Source: Sweltsa coloradensis (Eukaryota > Arthropoda > Insecta > Plecoptera > Chloroperlidae). From it: 64,000 bases of DNA. A model generated the notes under the pieces. That model was not told the DNA's origin, did no database searches, and worked only from the letters and a program-made list of their open reading frames with translations. Each line of letters starts with the position of its first letter. The stretch's first letter is position 1. Location of the stretch: the NCBI GenBank assembly GCA_024449915.1, contig JAMZAV010000808.1:62001-126000 (forward strand), read 5' to 3'. Positions 20,815 through 33,421 of the stretch are shown in pieces. The position numbers and the translations under genes were made by a program.

Positions 20815-21468
20815 TTTGTTTGGTATATTTGGATTAAGGACGCGTCAACCGTTAGGTCATAATGCATCACTCTAGCCTAAGGGCGGGGGGGAAGGAGGGG
20901 CCCATGCTGGTCAGAACCAGCCACGGGTAATTGGGTGGAAGGGGGGGTTTTTTACGTCGCGGTCCCTCATCGTCTTTGTATAGTTCGTTGTGTCATTGTC
21001 ATCGTCGTCGGGGAGGTCGTCAAGGGAAGGGGGCAAGGGCCCCGACGACGATGGCCAGAGCTCGCCTCTAGTTTTCGGGGGAATTTGGTTTATTTGGATT
21101 AAGGACGCGTCAACCGTTAGGTCATAATGCACCACTCTAGCCCAAGGGGGGTGGGGAGGAGGAGCCCACGCTGGTCAGAACCAGCCAAGGGTAGGGAAGG
21201 AATGGGGGATTCCAAGGCTTCAGTCGTCATCGTCTTTGTCATCGTTCGGTGTGTCATTGTCTTTGTCATCGTCGCCGGGGGTCGTCAAGGGGAAGGGGCA
21301 AGGTCCCCGGCGACGATTGCCAGAGCTCGCCTCTAGATTCGGGAATAATATACTAGCTGATGTTTGCGAGGTAGACTTTTTTCTTTTGAATCGCCATGTA
21401 CGATTAGCAGAGCCATTGCTCTGGGCCAATTCTACCCCGGGCATGACTATATCCTAACTCAGACGGGG
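20815..21468 (-). mobile_element. Two RepA copies (20815-21082, 21083-21468)
   Basis: The second has a compensated hairpin with GCC/GGC: ATCGTCGCCGGGG (21268-21280) with CCCCGGCGACGAT (21305-21317). Confidence 0.85.
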
Positions 21469-22018
21469 CTTTTACACAAAAATGAATAGGTTTATTTTAT
21501 ATTCGTATAATCTGTTAATATACTTGGTTGGATGGAATATAAGGCCTACATGGTCTTAATCATATTAATAATATCTTTATATACTAATGGTAGGCTATTA
21601 TCATGCCCCTCTAGCCTACATAATATCTCTCTCCATCTTTTGCCGTTGAAACCCAAGGGTTTAATAAGTTGTTTTGACAGTGTGATGTTCCTACTTAATT
21701 CAATTAATAAACCGCAAATGACGTACAGTCAAACATAGCCCCCCTCTCTCTCACACACTCAGAGTAATGCCACCCATACGATCCAGTCTCGGTTAGTGAG
21801 TTTCGAACGCTATTCAAACAGATCGCCCGCGCAATCCGTCAATCAATAGCCAATGAAATTAGAGCCGTCAGGGCGACATGGGTAGGCGCTAGGATTCTAA
21901 CTGTGCTAATCACATCTGGGGATTGACGTTTATTAAGAGAACATTTATTCAGTCATTTAACGACGAGTAAACATTTATTTCCATGGAATGTGGTTCAAGA
22001 GAGAGATGAAATTAATTC
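21469..22018. other. Unassigned sequence
   Basis: No gene or repeat recognised. Confidence 0.45.
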
Positions 22019-22336
22019 CTTTTTTTTTGTTTATTTGGATTAAGGACGCGTCAACCGTTAGGTCATAATGCATCACTCTAGCCTAGGGGATGGGAGAGGG
22101 GCCCATGCTAATCAGAACAAACCCCCGGGTAGGGGGATGAAAAAGGGTTCTCACGTCGCGGTCGTCATCGTCCCCGACGACGACTGCCAGAGCTCGCCTA
22201 TAGTTTTCGGGAGTTATATAGTCCCCTACATACCAGCTGACGTTTGCGAGATGGAAACTTTTTGTCTTGAATCGCTTTTTTAAAGATTTACCCGGGGCCA
22301 TCTCTGAACCAATTCTACCCTGGGCCCAGAAGGGGA
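22019..22336 (-). mobile_element. RepA copy with central deletion
   Basis: Complete ends; the GTC-rich middle and left hairpin arm are missing (GTCGTCATCGTCCCCGACGAC). Confidence 0.8.
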
Positions 22337-25200
22337 AAATAAGCCCTTTTGGGTTTCTAGTGATAAGAGGGGAAAAAACCCCAAAATTTAACCCAACACG
22401 ACAAAATACGACAAGAAAACTAGGGCCTTAAACCCGGGGGTTAGGTCATTTTTGCCCCCCGCCTGGGGATTTTGGTAAGTTGATAGATTTAAAATGCTGG
22501 GTTTAAAAGATTATTGTTTTCTAATAAATACAAAAAAAAAATTATGGGTTGATGTTTAAAAAAAATTTTTATTTTTTTTAAAAGGGGAAAAAAGGGGTTA
22601 AAGAAAAGTTTATGATGTTTTAAATATTTTATAATAAATTACTTTAAATTTAAATAAATGAATTTCTAAGTTTAAAAAAATTAAAGGGGTGTTGGTTTTC
22701 TACTATAAACGGGAAAAAGAGGCTCTTTTATTTTTGTTTTTTTTTTTTTTTTTTGGATTAAGGACGCCCCAAACCCGGGGGTCATAATGCATATTTAAAC
22801 CCTGGGGGGGGGGCCCCATGCTGGTCGAACCACCCACGGGTAAGGGGAGGAAAGGGGGGTTTCCCTCACGTCGGGTAGTTTTGTCTTTGGGCATCGTTCG
22901 TGGTGTCATTTCGTCATCGTCTTTCGGGGGGGTCGTAAAGGGAAGGGGGGCCAAGGCCCCCGGGACGCCCAATTTCCCAGAGCTCGCCTCTTTTTATGGG
23001 GTTTAGTAAAATACTCCCCTTTCATCCCAGCTGATGTTTAAAAGGGTTTGGAAATTTTTCTCTGAATCCCTTTTTTAACGATTAGCAGAGCCATGCTCGG
23101 GGCCCATATTCTCCCCCGGACCCAGAGGGAGCGCGTTAGGTAAATGCCTTTTTCTAGTCTGGGAGATTTGGGGGAGGATTTTTCCCATGCTGGTCGAACC
23201 AGCTAGGGGGGGGGAAAGGGAAAAGGGGAAAGGTTTTCACGTCGCGGTCGTAAATCGCCCTTTGTCATTGTTTGGGGGCAGGGTGGGTCCCCGGGTCGAG
23301 GGGTGCCCAGGGAAGGGTTTAATTTCCCCCGACGACAAATGCGGGAGATCGCATTCATTTTCGGGAATTTAAATTTCCCTGATTTTTTGCGAGATAGACT
23401 TTATCTTTTCCCCTCCCCTTTTTTTCAATTAGCAAAAGCTGGTCTCGGGCCCCAATATCTTCTTTGGGGGCTCAAAAGGGGGAAAACCCAGGGGTAGTAA
23501 ACATGTGTTGTTCGGTGAGGGGTTCATCACATGTGTCGCTTTTATAAACTACCTTTTTTCTTGTTAGTATAGATATTCGTGAGTCAGACGTGCGTAGAAA
23601 AAATGTTTTAACAATTTTAAAACGCTGGATGTAAATCACATTGTGTGAACATTTAGATTTAAATGAAAGCATTATCATTTGTACTCGTGCTCTTCTCAAT
23701 TAACAACAACTCGTTTAGAGCTAAATATGTTCACATATCCAGAATAATCCAATCACCATACAATGACACTTGTTGCATTTCGTACAATGGTTTCTGTACT
23801 CTGCGTTAAGCAACCGAATGTATGGGTGCATCCTAGAGGCTTCGGCGGGATATTTTTTAATCAGGCTTTGGCCCCCAATGTTTGACTCCTGCTTACATTG
23901 GAATAGGGGATTTTCGTTTTAATAACTTTTTAAGGACCGTAAAACCTTTTAGGTCTAATGCCCCCACCTAGCTCAAGTGATAGCCGGGGAAAGGGGCCCA
24001 TGCTAGTCAGAACCAGCTACTGGTATAAGGGAGAAAAAGGGGATCTCACGTCGCGGTCGTCATCGACTTTGTCATCATTCGTGGTGGCATAGTCCGTAAA
24101 TTTTTCGGGGTGGGGTTGGAAAAGGGAAGGGAAAAAGGTCGCCTAAAATGCCCTCTAGGGGCCGCCCCCAAATTTTTTGGGGAGAAAGCTTAAACCCCTC
24201 GGGGTATGTACCTTTATTTTTTTTTTAAAGGGTTTTTATTTTTTCATAATGATGACGAGAGAAACTAGTGCGCTTCAACGTGTTAGATCATTTTGCGCTC
24301 TTGTGATATTGTAGCCTAAATCATTGAAATTATAATTTGTTATTTTCTTGTTTTTTATTCCTCGACTTTACTTGCTCTGGACCAATTCTACCCCGGTCAT
24401 ATTTACTGAAAAAAAAAAAAAATTGAAAATCTTTTGGGTTAATTTGGTTTTTTTTGGTCCTTTTGTACCCCACCTTTCCCCACTCTTGGGCCCAGGGGGG
24501 TGTTGGGGCAACTCGTGTCGTGTGTCCCGGTCAGAAAAAAATTTTGGGCGTTTTTTAAAAAATTTATGAGTGTAATGGTTTTGGTTTTTTTTGGTTAAAG
24601 GAAAGCGTCCCAAACCCTTAGGGCATAAAGCCCACTTAGTAAGGGGGGGTGGGGGGGAGAAGCCTGCTGGGCAGAACCAGCCACGGGTAAGGGGAGGAAA
24701 GGGGGTTTCTCAAGTCGCGGTCGTCACTTGTGTAATGGTTTTTTGGTTTTTTTTGGTTAAGGGACGCGTCAACCGTTAGGGCATAAAGCACCAAATCTAG
24801 CCTAAAGGGGGGGGGGGAGGAGGGAAACCCATGTGGTCGAAACCCCCCACGGGTAAGGGGAGGAAGGGGGGTTTTTTCACGTCCCCCGGTCGTCATCGTC
24901 CCTTTTAATGGTTTGGTTTATTTGGATTAGGGCCGTTTAACCGTTTAGGTCATAATGCCCCCACTCTAGCCTAGGGGGGGGGGGGAGGAGAAGCCCATGT
25001 GGTCACAACCGCCACGGGTAAGGGGAAAGGGAAAGGGGGGTTTCTCACGTTGCGGTCGTCATCGTCTTTGTCATTTGTTCGGTTTGTATTGTCATCGTTT
25101 GCCGGGGGGGGGGCGTCAAGGGAAGGGGGCAAGGTCCCCCCGACGATTTCCAGAGCTGCCCCTAGTTTGGGGATAAGAAAAATCAGCTCTTACTAGCTGA
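22337..25200 (-). mobile_element. Block of corrupted RepA and RepB copies
   Basis: RepB-like at 22398-22640 and 24246-24345. RepA-like at 22738-23131, 23135-23478, 23925-24190, 24580-24745, 24735-24905 and 24910-25200. All show inflated homopolymers (CCAAACCCGGGGG where other copies read TCAACCGTTAGG), a pattern typical of poor consensus rather than mutation. Between them 23480-23924 holds nothing recognised. Confidence 0.65.
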
Positions 25201-26724
25201 GTGTAATGAAATATTATAAAGGTCTTCATCTTACACCAGTTGGAAAGGTTTTTCCATTTAAAAATTGTTAAACAAGGCCTAATTTGATTTATTTTATAAT
25301 AATGGGGTTTGATCATTGAACCCCATTAATCGTTCGTGCTTGTTTATCAAAGGATTTCAGTTTAAATAGTTTAATCAAATCATTTGATCGTCATTTAAAG
25401 ACAACATTTCCTCCCCGACTTTTGTAAAAAAATTTTTTATAATATTTTTCTTTTTTGGATTATTTAGCCCTCGTCAGTGTCACTTCCAAAAACTAAATTG
25501 GTTTTAAAATTTTAAACTTGAAAAAAAATTTTTTTTCATAGTGCCCCAAAATAAATTTAACCATAATAAACAAAAACCCCAAATTTCCCCCCTTTATAAA
25601 ACCCAATACCCGATAATTCCCAAAAGCGGGCCCAATTCCCCAGTTTAAAAAACCCCCCACCTACTGCCTTTTAAAAAAAAGGCCCGGAAACTAAGGCCCC
25701 TTAATTAGAACCCCAACAAAAACTTTTCCAACAAACCCCCGGTTTTAAAAAAATTTGTTCACTAAAATAATTTTTATTTTTGCCTTCCCAAACCCCAAAC
25801 TCAAAATTGAAAAAACTTCCCCCCAAAAAAAAAAGAAACCCCCCAAAAATTTAAAACAAAATTTCCCCCCCACAAACCTCAAACCTTAATCAAATCCAAA
25901 ACCACCCTTTCCTAATCATGGGACCCAAACCCAAACCCCCAAAAACCCCCACCTAAAGGGAAAAGGGAAATTCCTTAAAACCCCATTTCAACCCCTTTTT
26001 TTTTTTACACCTTTTCCCCCCCAACCCCCCCAAAAACCCCCAATCCCCCCACCACAACCAAAAAACCCCCCCCCAAATTTTTATAAAAACTACCCCCCAC
26101 AAAAATTAAATTTTCAAAATTGGCCTTTTTCTCCAAAATAAAAACCCCCCACCCCCCCCTAAAAACTTTAATTTAAAACCTCAACCCTTTTTTCCCAAAA
26201 CCCCAAAACCCCAACCCCAAGGGAAGCTATACACATTCCAACTAAAAACAAACTTATCCTTATTTTAGGATTATTAGCCTCGATCAATGGCACTTTCAAC
26301 ACTAAGATATGTTTTGAATTATTTAAATCTTGTATTAAACCAATATTGTTTTTGTCATCAGTGTCAAAAGTAAATGTTAACAGTGAGTAAACAAAACCCA
26401 TCAAAATAACAACGGTTCATAAACAATAGCCGCAAGAGTATTTATCTGAAGGAGAAGTCGGCTAAGTTCTAGTTAAACACCTGTTCTTGACAGCTGACAT
26501 GATTTGAATACTCAAGAAAGGAAACAGACAGCCAGAGTCCACTTAATTAGAGACGCAGACAATAGACTGTGGATGACACAAGCAAACAAATCTCTTAAGA
26601 AAAGTTAAGTTCTAACTAAATTATGATTATTTATTTCAGCCTCTAATCCGAATCTCAAGTTTCCAAACTAACACAATTCAACAAGAATTACAAAGACGTA
26701 ACTTTAAATTTCTGTTTGTTAGTT
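25201..26724. other. Unassigned; 25500-26210 extremely G-poor
   Basis: 25500-26210 is almost all A, C and T with runs of AAACCCC. Sequence near 25440-25520 looks like a damaged copy of 26250-26340 (GGATTATTAGCCTCG, CACTTTCAA...ACT). No gene seen. Confidence 0.55.
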
Positions 26725-27642
26725 TGCTATTTGCATTAAGGGCGCGTCAACCGTTAGCTCATACCTCATAATGCACCACTCTAGCCTATGGGATATAAGG
26801 ATATGGGGACTGAGGAGGAGCCCATGCTGGTCAGAACCAGCCACGGCTAAGGGGACAAAAGGGGGTTCTTAAATCTCGATTGTCATTGTATTTGTCATCG
26901 TTTGTGATGTCATTGCCGTTATCGTCGTCGAGGGGTCGTCAAAGGAAAGGAAAGGTCCCCGACGACGATTGCCAGAGCTCGCCTCTAGTTTCGGGGAGTA
27001 AAATACTACCCTTCTTACAAACTTATGTTTGCGAGGTGGTCTTTTTCTCTTGAATCGACTTTTACGATAAGAAGATTTTTTTCGTTTAGTTGGATTTAAG
27101 GACGCGTCAACCGTTAGGTCATAATGCACAACTCTAACCAAAGGGGGGGGGGGCTTTGCTGGTCCCGAACCAGCCACGGGGAAGGGGAGGAAAGGGGGTT
27201 CTCACGTCGCGGTCGTCATTGTCTTGCTCATCGTTCGTGGTGGGCATTGTCGTCATCGTCGTTTGGTTTAATTTTGGGTTAAGGACGCGTCAACCGTTTT
27301 GGTCATAATGCACCACTCTAGCCAAGGGGGGTGGGGAGGAGGAGCTCATGCTGGTCAGAACCAGCCACGGGTAAGGGCAGGAAGGGGGGGTTTTTCACGT
27401 CGCGGTCGTCATCGTCTTTGTCATCGTTTTGTTGTGTCATTGTCATCGTCCCGGGGGGTCGTCAAGGGAAGGGGCGGAAGGTCCCCGACGACGATTGCCA
27501 CAGCTCACCCCTAGATTCGAGGAGTAGTATACTCCCCTCTTCCTAGCTGATGTTTGCGAGGTGGTCTTTTTCTCTTGAATCGCCTTGTACATTTAGCAGA
27601 ACCATGCTCTGGACGAAAGTCTATCCAGAGCCCAAACGGGGG
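26725..27642 (-). mobile_element. Three RepA copies (26725-27078, 27079-27262, 27263-27642)
   Basis: The second stops in the GTC-rich run at CATCGTCGTT where the third begins. Confidence 0.82.
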
Positions 27643-27649
27643 ACTGTGA

Positions 27650-28165
27650 CATATGAATGGGAAAGATCGAATTGCATGAGCAAGGCATTATATTAATTTT
27701 TTTTTTTTGTTTATTTGGATTATGGACGCGTCAACCGTTAGGTCATAATGCACCACTCTAGCCTAAGGGGGGGGGGGGGGAGGAGGGGCCCATGCTGGTC
27801 AGAACCAGTCACGGGTAAGGGGAGGAAGGGGGGTTTCTCACGTCGCGGTCGTCATCGTCTTTGTCATCGTTCGTTGTGTCATTGTCATCGTCGCCGGGGG
27901 GTCGTCAAGGGAAGGGGGCAAGGTCCCCAGCGACGATTGCCAGAGCTCGCCTCTAGTTTCGGGGAGTAAGATATTCCGCTCTTTCTAGCTGATGTTTGCG
28001 AGGTGGACTTTTTCTCTTGAATTGCCCTTTTACGATTAGCAGAGCCATGCTCTGGGTCTTTTCTACACCCGGGCCCAGACGGGGGATTAATTTTGTACAT
28101 TAATGTATGAGAATTAATTTGGTACATTCTGCGTACATATTGTGATGCATGGTTAAAGGTGCATC
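27650..28165 (-). mobile_element. RepB distal part hosting RepA
   Basis: 27655-27700 plus 28086-28165 match RepB distal sequence seen at 38630-38720 and 63820-63900. Confidence 0.6.
27701..28085 (-). mobile_element. RepA copy with 9-bp target-site duplication
   Basis: 385 bp flanked by ATTAATTTT (27692-27700 and 28086-28094). Flanks (GAAAGATCGAATTGCATGAG, GGTACATTCTG) match the RepB distal part, so it entered an old RepB. Confidence 0.9.
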
Positions 28166-28545
28166 ACTAAAAATTATTATGTTGTTCGTTTAGTTGTACA
28201 CCACACGTGTCGCACCTAGGGACCTTATTTGCTCTTGCTATAATCCAAATGTTGTTGTTTTGGTACCTACATTAAATTGTAATACTTTAATAATCTAGTT
28301 CGTACTATAAGGACCCGGCACCTCCACCAAACGGCGGCGGAAGAGCCGGTTAGATATGGAAGTAAGTGTTCAGGTTTCCTCGTTCATCGTTGTCTGGTGA
28401 CGGTGAAGTGAAAATTCAGATTAGGTGTAGATTAAATCAACTAATTTATTAATTGAATAAGTTTAGATGTTATAAGAGGCTGTAGAGTATTGAGTCATTA
28501 TTTCAGAGTACGCGAAATGCATTAGTACGACATGATGATCCCTCT
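28166..28545. other. Unassigned sequence
   Basis: Contains ACCCGGCACCTCCACCAAA (28314-28332), a motif that recurs at 52728 and, reversed, near 44240 and 45315. Confidence 0.45.
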
Positions 28546-28902
28546 TGTTTATTTGGATTAAGGGACGCGTCAACCGTTAGGTCATAATGCTCCACTCTAG
28601 CCTAGGTGATATGGGGAGGATGGAGCCCATGCAGGTCAGAACCAGCCACGGGTAATGGGAGTAAGGGTGGTTTCTCACGTCGCGGTCGTCATGGTATTTG
28701 TCATCGTTCGTTTGTGTCATTGTCATCGTCGTCGAGGGGTCTTTAAGGGAAGGGGGAGGGGAAAGGGGGAGGGGAAAGGGGGGAGGTGTCCCCGACGACG
28801 ATTGCCAGAGCTCGCCTCTAGTTTCGGGGAGTAATACTCCCCTCTTACCAGCTGATGTTTGCGAGGTGGAATCGCCTTGTTCGATTAGCAGAGCCATGCT
28901 CC
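28546..28902 (-). mobile_element. RepA copy
   Basis: Has a duplicated GAAAGGGGGAGGG segment in the hairpin loop; lacks the terminal 50 bp. Confidence 0.8.
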
Positions 28903-28982
28903 CTCGTTTCCAGTTTCTCGAATTTTTCATACTATATTCTTCAAACATATAATAAATGTGCTTTATAGTTCTTAGGTTTAAG

Positions 28983-29330
28983 CATATTATTTGGATAAAT
29001 GGTGCGTACACCGTTAGGTCATAATGCATGCACCATTCTAGTCTATAGGGGATATGGGGAGGAGGGGGCCATGTTAGTCAGTACCAGCCACTGGTAGCGG
29101 GAGGAATGTAGTGGTTCTCACATCGCGGTCGTAATTGTCTTTGTCATCGATAGCAATGTCAGTGTCTGCGTCGTCGGGGTGGTTGTCAAGGGAGGGGGAG
29201 GTGTCGCCGACGACGATTGCTAGATAACCCCTCTAGTTTCGGGGCTTACTAGCTGATGTTTGCGAGGTGGACTTTTTCTCTTGAATCGCGATGCTCTGTG
29301 CAAAATTCCACCCCGGGCCCAGACAGAGGA
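28983..29330 (-). mobile_element. RepA copy, diverged
   Basis: TATTTGGATAAATGGTGCG to GGGCCCAGACAGAGG. Confidence 0.75.
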
Positions 29331-29751
29331 ATATTTAGTAGTGAATGATACGCTTACTCAGGAAGAGTTGTAACTGAATATTTAAATTGTACATTAATAA
29401 CATTGTGTGAATCAATAAACGTGTGAATAATTAAGGTATAACATCAGACAATATTACAGGTCGCCGCGAGTAGACAAACGACTTCAAAGGGCTAAGGTCT
29501 AACTAAAGAGTGCTTTGAGATAGTGACCCGTGCTTCATAACTTATTAATGCCCCTGCATGTGATTGAAGTATGAGCACAGGTAGGCTAGCCGCAACCCCG
29601 TCCATCATCCTTGTGGAAACACACAGCTGACGCTCGATTCGAATCAATATACTCAGGACACGAGGTAAGGTCGCGTCTGCTATTTATTATTCATTGCGAT
29701 GTAGTAGTTGCCGCGCGTAACGTGGGTTCATATGGGGGGGTGGCAGGTGTA
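29331..29751. other. Unassigned sequence
   Basis: Nothing recognised. Confidence 0.4.
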
Positions 29752-30421
29752 TTAAGTTTAAGGATGCGTCAACCGGTAGGTCATATTATAGCCTGGCAGA
29801 TATGGGGACGTGGGACCCATTTTTTGTTTTTTGTTTACATGGATTAAGGACGCTTCAACCGTTAGGTCATTATGCACCACCCTAGCTTAGGGGATATGGG
29901 GAGGAGGGGCCCATGCTGGTCAGAACCAGCCACGAGGAAGGGAGGAAGGGGGGTTTCTAACGTCGCGGTCGTCATCGTCTTTGTCATCGTTCGTTGTGTC
30001 ATTGTCATCGTCGCCGGGGGGTCGTCAAGGAAAGGACAAAGTCCCCGACGACGATTGCCAGAGCTCGCCTCTAGTTTCGGGGAGTAAGATACTCCGCTCT
30101 TACTAGCTGATGTTTGCGAGGTGGACTTTTTCTCTTGAATCGCCTTTAACAATTAGCAGAGCCATGCTCTGGGCCAATTCTACCCCGGGCCCACGGGGAT
30201 CGTCATCGTTCGTTGTGTCATTGTCATTGTCGTCGGGGAGGTCGTCAAGGGAAGGGGTTAAGGTCCCCGACGACGATTGCCAGAGCTCGCCTCTAGATTC
30301 GGGGAGTAATAAATTACCCTTCTTACTAGCTGTTTGCGAGGTGAACTTTTTCTCTTGAATCGCCTTTTATGATTAGCAGAGCCATGCCCTATGCCAAATC
30401 CTATCCTGGGCCCAGACGGGG
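29752..30421 (-). mobile_element. RepA cluster (29752-29820, 29821-30198, 30199-30421)
   Basis: Fragment, near-complete copy, then a copy that starts in the GTC-rich run. Confidence 0.82.
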
Positions 30422-30524
30422 TTGATTTAAAATTACAAAAAATAATACAATGACAAATAGTCTGCAAGTAGGATTTAATTTAACGCCAATGGTTTGTTCT
30501 TGGAAAAATCGTTTGTATTTACTA

Positions 30525-30586
30525 ATTTTTTATTTTATTTTATTTATTTTATTTTATTTTATTTTTATTTTTTATTTTTTATTCCA
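30525..30586. repeat. (TTTTA)n simple repeat
   Basis: Repeated TTTTATTTTATTT. Confidence 0.9.
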
Positions 30587-30649
30587 TAGTATTGTATGCA
30601 TTTGAAAAACATATTCTTTTCTTTTTTAAATACAATCCAGAAATTAAAA

Positions 30650-30735
30650 AAAAATTCCCGACAAGGGGTTTCAACCCAGGTCTTCCACATCCCGTGTAAT
30701 ATAAGGGCGCCTTAGCCAACCAACTAGACTAGAAA
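30650..30735 (-). mobile_element. Decayed tRNA-like SINE head
   Basis: Minus strand carries TGGTTGGCTAAGG (A-box-like) and GGGTTGAAACCCC (B-box-like, decayed), spaced as in a tRNA. It borders an A/T-rich simple repeat. Confidence 0.4.
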
Positions 30736-30834
30736 AACGCCAAAGTCGTTAAAGACGAGTGAGCGAGGCATGTGGTGAGTAGCCGGGGAACATTTGCATT
30801 CAAATTGATAGATATATAGATATAAATTATAACG

Positions 30835-31020
30835 ATTTGAATTTAGTTGGTAAAGGGGCCCTTATACTGTAAAGCCATAATTCAAAGGGATATGGGGAGG
30901 AAAGTTCCAGCTGGTCAGAACTATAGCTACGGCTAGAGGGAAAAATGGGTTTTGGTTAATTTGGTTGTTCGGGGTGGTCGTCAAGGGGAGGAGAAGGTGT
31001 CCCCGGTTAGGGAATTTGTT
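30835..31020 (-). mobile_element. Old RepA copy
   Basis: GATATGGGGAGGAAAGTTCC, GCTGGTCAGAACTA and GGTGTCCCCG remain. Confidence 0.55.
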
Positions 31021-31529
31021 TTTTTTGTCTTTAAATAACTGCTCATAGGGTTTAATTTAAGCCGCCCTGAAGCAACGAAGCACAATAATTGTACACAAAT
31101 TTTAAAAAGTTTTGTGTTAGTCCTTACTAATAATATGGTGTTATCTTTGAGAAAATGTCTGTCGTTAACAGATTAAGATGAAAAAGTATTTGATTTCAGT
31201 ACGTTTTAAATTGGTTATCCAACTACAAAGTATCACTGGCATCTCAAGTGAATATTTTAGGTCCTGTTATTGATTACTTGTAATGTTATCATTCTTGTTG
31301 GTTGATTTTTTACGACAAAGAATGGAGATATCTCGTTTCCTCTTTCACTTTCTTACGTGTGACAAAATAATAAAAAGCCCTTCAGACAAGTTGAGAAATG
31401 CGACGCCAGATTTAATAAGGAAATAAGGAGGGGCATTATAATTTTCTTTCTGAGTTACTTCGTCACGGCATGTTGGATCGCACGCCAATGCGAGAAAGTG
31501 GAAAGAAAGTGGCGGTGACGACGATGTGA
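31021..31529. other. Unassigned sequence
   Basis: Apart from the SINE-T fragment at 31066, nothing recognised. Confidence 0.4.
31066..31105 (+). repeat. SINE-T body fragment
   Basis: AGCAACGAAGCACA with flanks matches about 5140-5165 of the full SINE-T. Confidence 0.45.
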
Positions 31530-32085
31530 GTTTTTGGTTTATTGGGATTAAGGACATGTCAACCGTTAGGTCATAATGCACTTCTCTAGCCTAAAGGGTG
31601 GGGGGGAGAGGAGGGGCCCATGCTGGTCAGAACCAGCCACGGGTAAGGGGAGGAAGGGGGGTTTCTCACGTCGCGGTCTTTATATTCTTTGTCATCGTTC
31701 GTTGTGTCATTGTCATCGTCGTCGGAAAGATCGTCAAGAAAGGAGAGTTTTTTAAAAATTAATTTTGATTAAGGACGCGTCAACGGTAAGGTCATAATGC
31801 ACCACTCTAACCTAGGGGATATGGGGAGGAGGGGCCCATGCTGGTCAGAACCAGCCACAGGTACGGGGAGGAAAGGGGGTCCTCTTGTCGCGGTCGTCAT
31901 TGTCTTCATCATCGTCGAGGGGTCGTCAAGGGAAGGGGGCAAGGTCCCCGACGACGATTGCCAGAGCTCGCCTCTATTTTTGGAGAGTAAAATTCTACCC
32001 TTCATACTATCTGATGAAGGGTAGTATTTTACTTGAATCGCCTTTAACTATTAATTGAGCAATGCTCTGGGCTAAATTCTACCTC
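31530..32085 (-). mobile_element. Two RepA copies (31530-31752, 31753-32085)
   Basis: The first stops just after the GTCGTCGG arm; the second carries the novel hairpin at 31986-32033. Confidence 0.82.
31986..32033. repeat. 20-bp inverted repeat, probable template-switch product
   Basis: Arms 31986-32005 and 32014-32033 match at 19 of 20 positions around an 8-nt loop. Other RepA copies have only the left arm followed by GCTGATGTTTGCGAGG. Confidence 0.85.
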
Positions 32086-32402
32086 ATATTAAAAATGCTA
32101 CATTGTAAATTTAAATGAAACTATTAAATAATATGTTTTTATAAATGTATGTTATTCTCATTGCTTCCTGTATATCTTTCTCATTGACTCGATCGCATTA
32201 CCCCCCTCCCCCTCATGCTGAGGTCACCGCTACGTCATCATCGCTTGGTCACGTGGCCGGCGGATCAACCTGTTCGTTGTATCTGATATTCCCCTTGAGT
32301 CACGTGGTCCTACATGAGAAGGCCGGGACGTGCCCATGCAGACCATCCACGTGGACGTGGGAGGCTGACAATTACGAGCCCACTGCCGCTTACTTTGATT
32401 CA
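32086..32402. other. Unassigned sequence
   Basis: A 94-codon + frame (32145-32429) starts with a hydrophobic stretch but runs into RepA and matches nothing I know. Confidence 0.45.
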
Positions 32403-32530
32403 TTAAATTACGGGCGCGTCAACCGTTAGGTCATAATGCACCACTCTAGCCTACGGGATATGGGGAGAAGGGGAGGCCATGCTGGTCACAACCAGCCACG
32501 GGTAAGGGGAGGAAAGGGTGTTTCTCACGT
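32403..32530 (-). mobile_element. RepA host of the hAT element, left part
   Basis: CGGGCGCGTCAACCG to GGGTGTTTCTCACGT; continues at 33789. Confidence 0.88.
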
Positions 32531-33029
32531 CAGGCGCGGACTGTCAGGGGGTGCTGGGGTGCGATCGCACCCGGGCTTTTGACATTCCGGGCCCCTGTGG
32601 AACATTTGTTCACACTACACTTTCAGTTTCAGGCAAAATATATATGATTGTATATTTGTTTACTGCGAAAAAGAGTTGCCGAACAAAATACATTAGATAA
32701 TATTAACGATGACTCATGGAGTCATGGGGTGCCTTAGGCAGCTCTTCAAAAGAGAATGGTTGTTCAGTGTTCTCACTTTTCAGTTTTCAGTATAGGAACT
32801 AGTGACTATCATGTATAGTTTATTGACTTTCTCGCCGCCGCGCTACGAGAAGAAATTTTGATGTGATTGCAAGTATTTTGGTTTTGGTTTGCCAGTACCA
32901 ACAGCAAGGAGATGGCGTTGGGTGGGGATAGGGGGGGGGGGGCACCCGGCGCCGGCGGGGGATGTAGAAGTAGTACCGTGAATCGTGTCATTACAGGTAC
33001 AGCTTACGCTTACACTTATTATTGGAAAG

Positions 33030-33421
33030 TTTTTTTTGGTTTATTTGGATTAAGGACGCGTCAACCGTTAGGTCATCATAATGCATCACTCTAACCTAGG
33101 GGGGGGGGGGGGGGAGGGGGCCCATGCTGGTCAGAACCAGCCACGGGAAAGGGGAAGAAGGGGGGTTTCTCACGTCGCGGTCGTCATTGTCTCTGTCATT
33201 GTTCGTGGTGTCATTGTCTTTGTCATCGTCGCCGGGGGGTCGTCAAGGGAAGGGGGCAAGGTCCCCGGCGACGATTGCCAGAGCTCGCCTCTAGATTCGG
33301 GGTAGTAATATACTACCCTTCTTGCTAGCTGATGTTTGCAAGGTGGACTTTTTCTCTTGAATCGCCTTTTACGATTAGCAGAGCCATGCTCTGGGCCAAT
33401 TCTACCCCGGGCCCAGACGGG
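33030..33421 (-). mobile_element. RepA copy inside the hAT element, compensated hairpin
   Basis: Full length. Arms ATCGTCGCCGGGG (33225-33237) and CCCCGGCGACGAT (33263-33275) pair perfectly. Confidence 0.9.

Noticed and set aside
22738..23131. A diverged ancient RepA subfamily
   Set aside because: Differences are concentrated in homopolymer lengths and C/G runs, and neighbouring unrelated sequence shows the same pattern, so low-quality consensus is likelier.
32145..32429. Secreted 94-residue protein with a hydrophobic start
   Set aside because: The frame has no family match, no splice or promoter context, and its C-terminal codons lie in a RepA copy.
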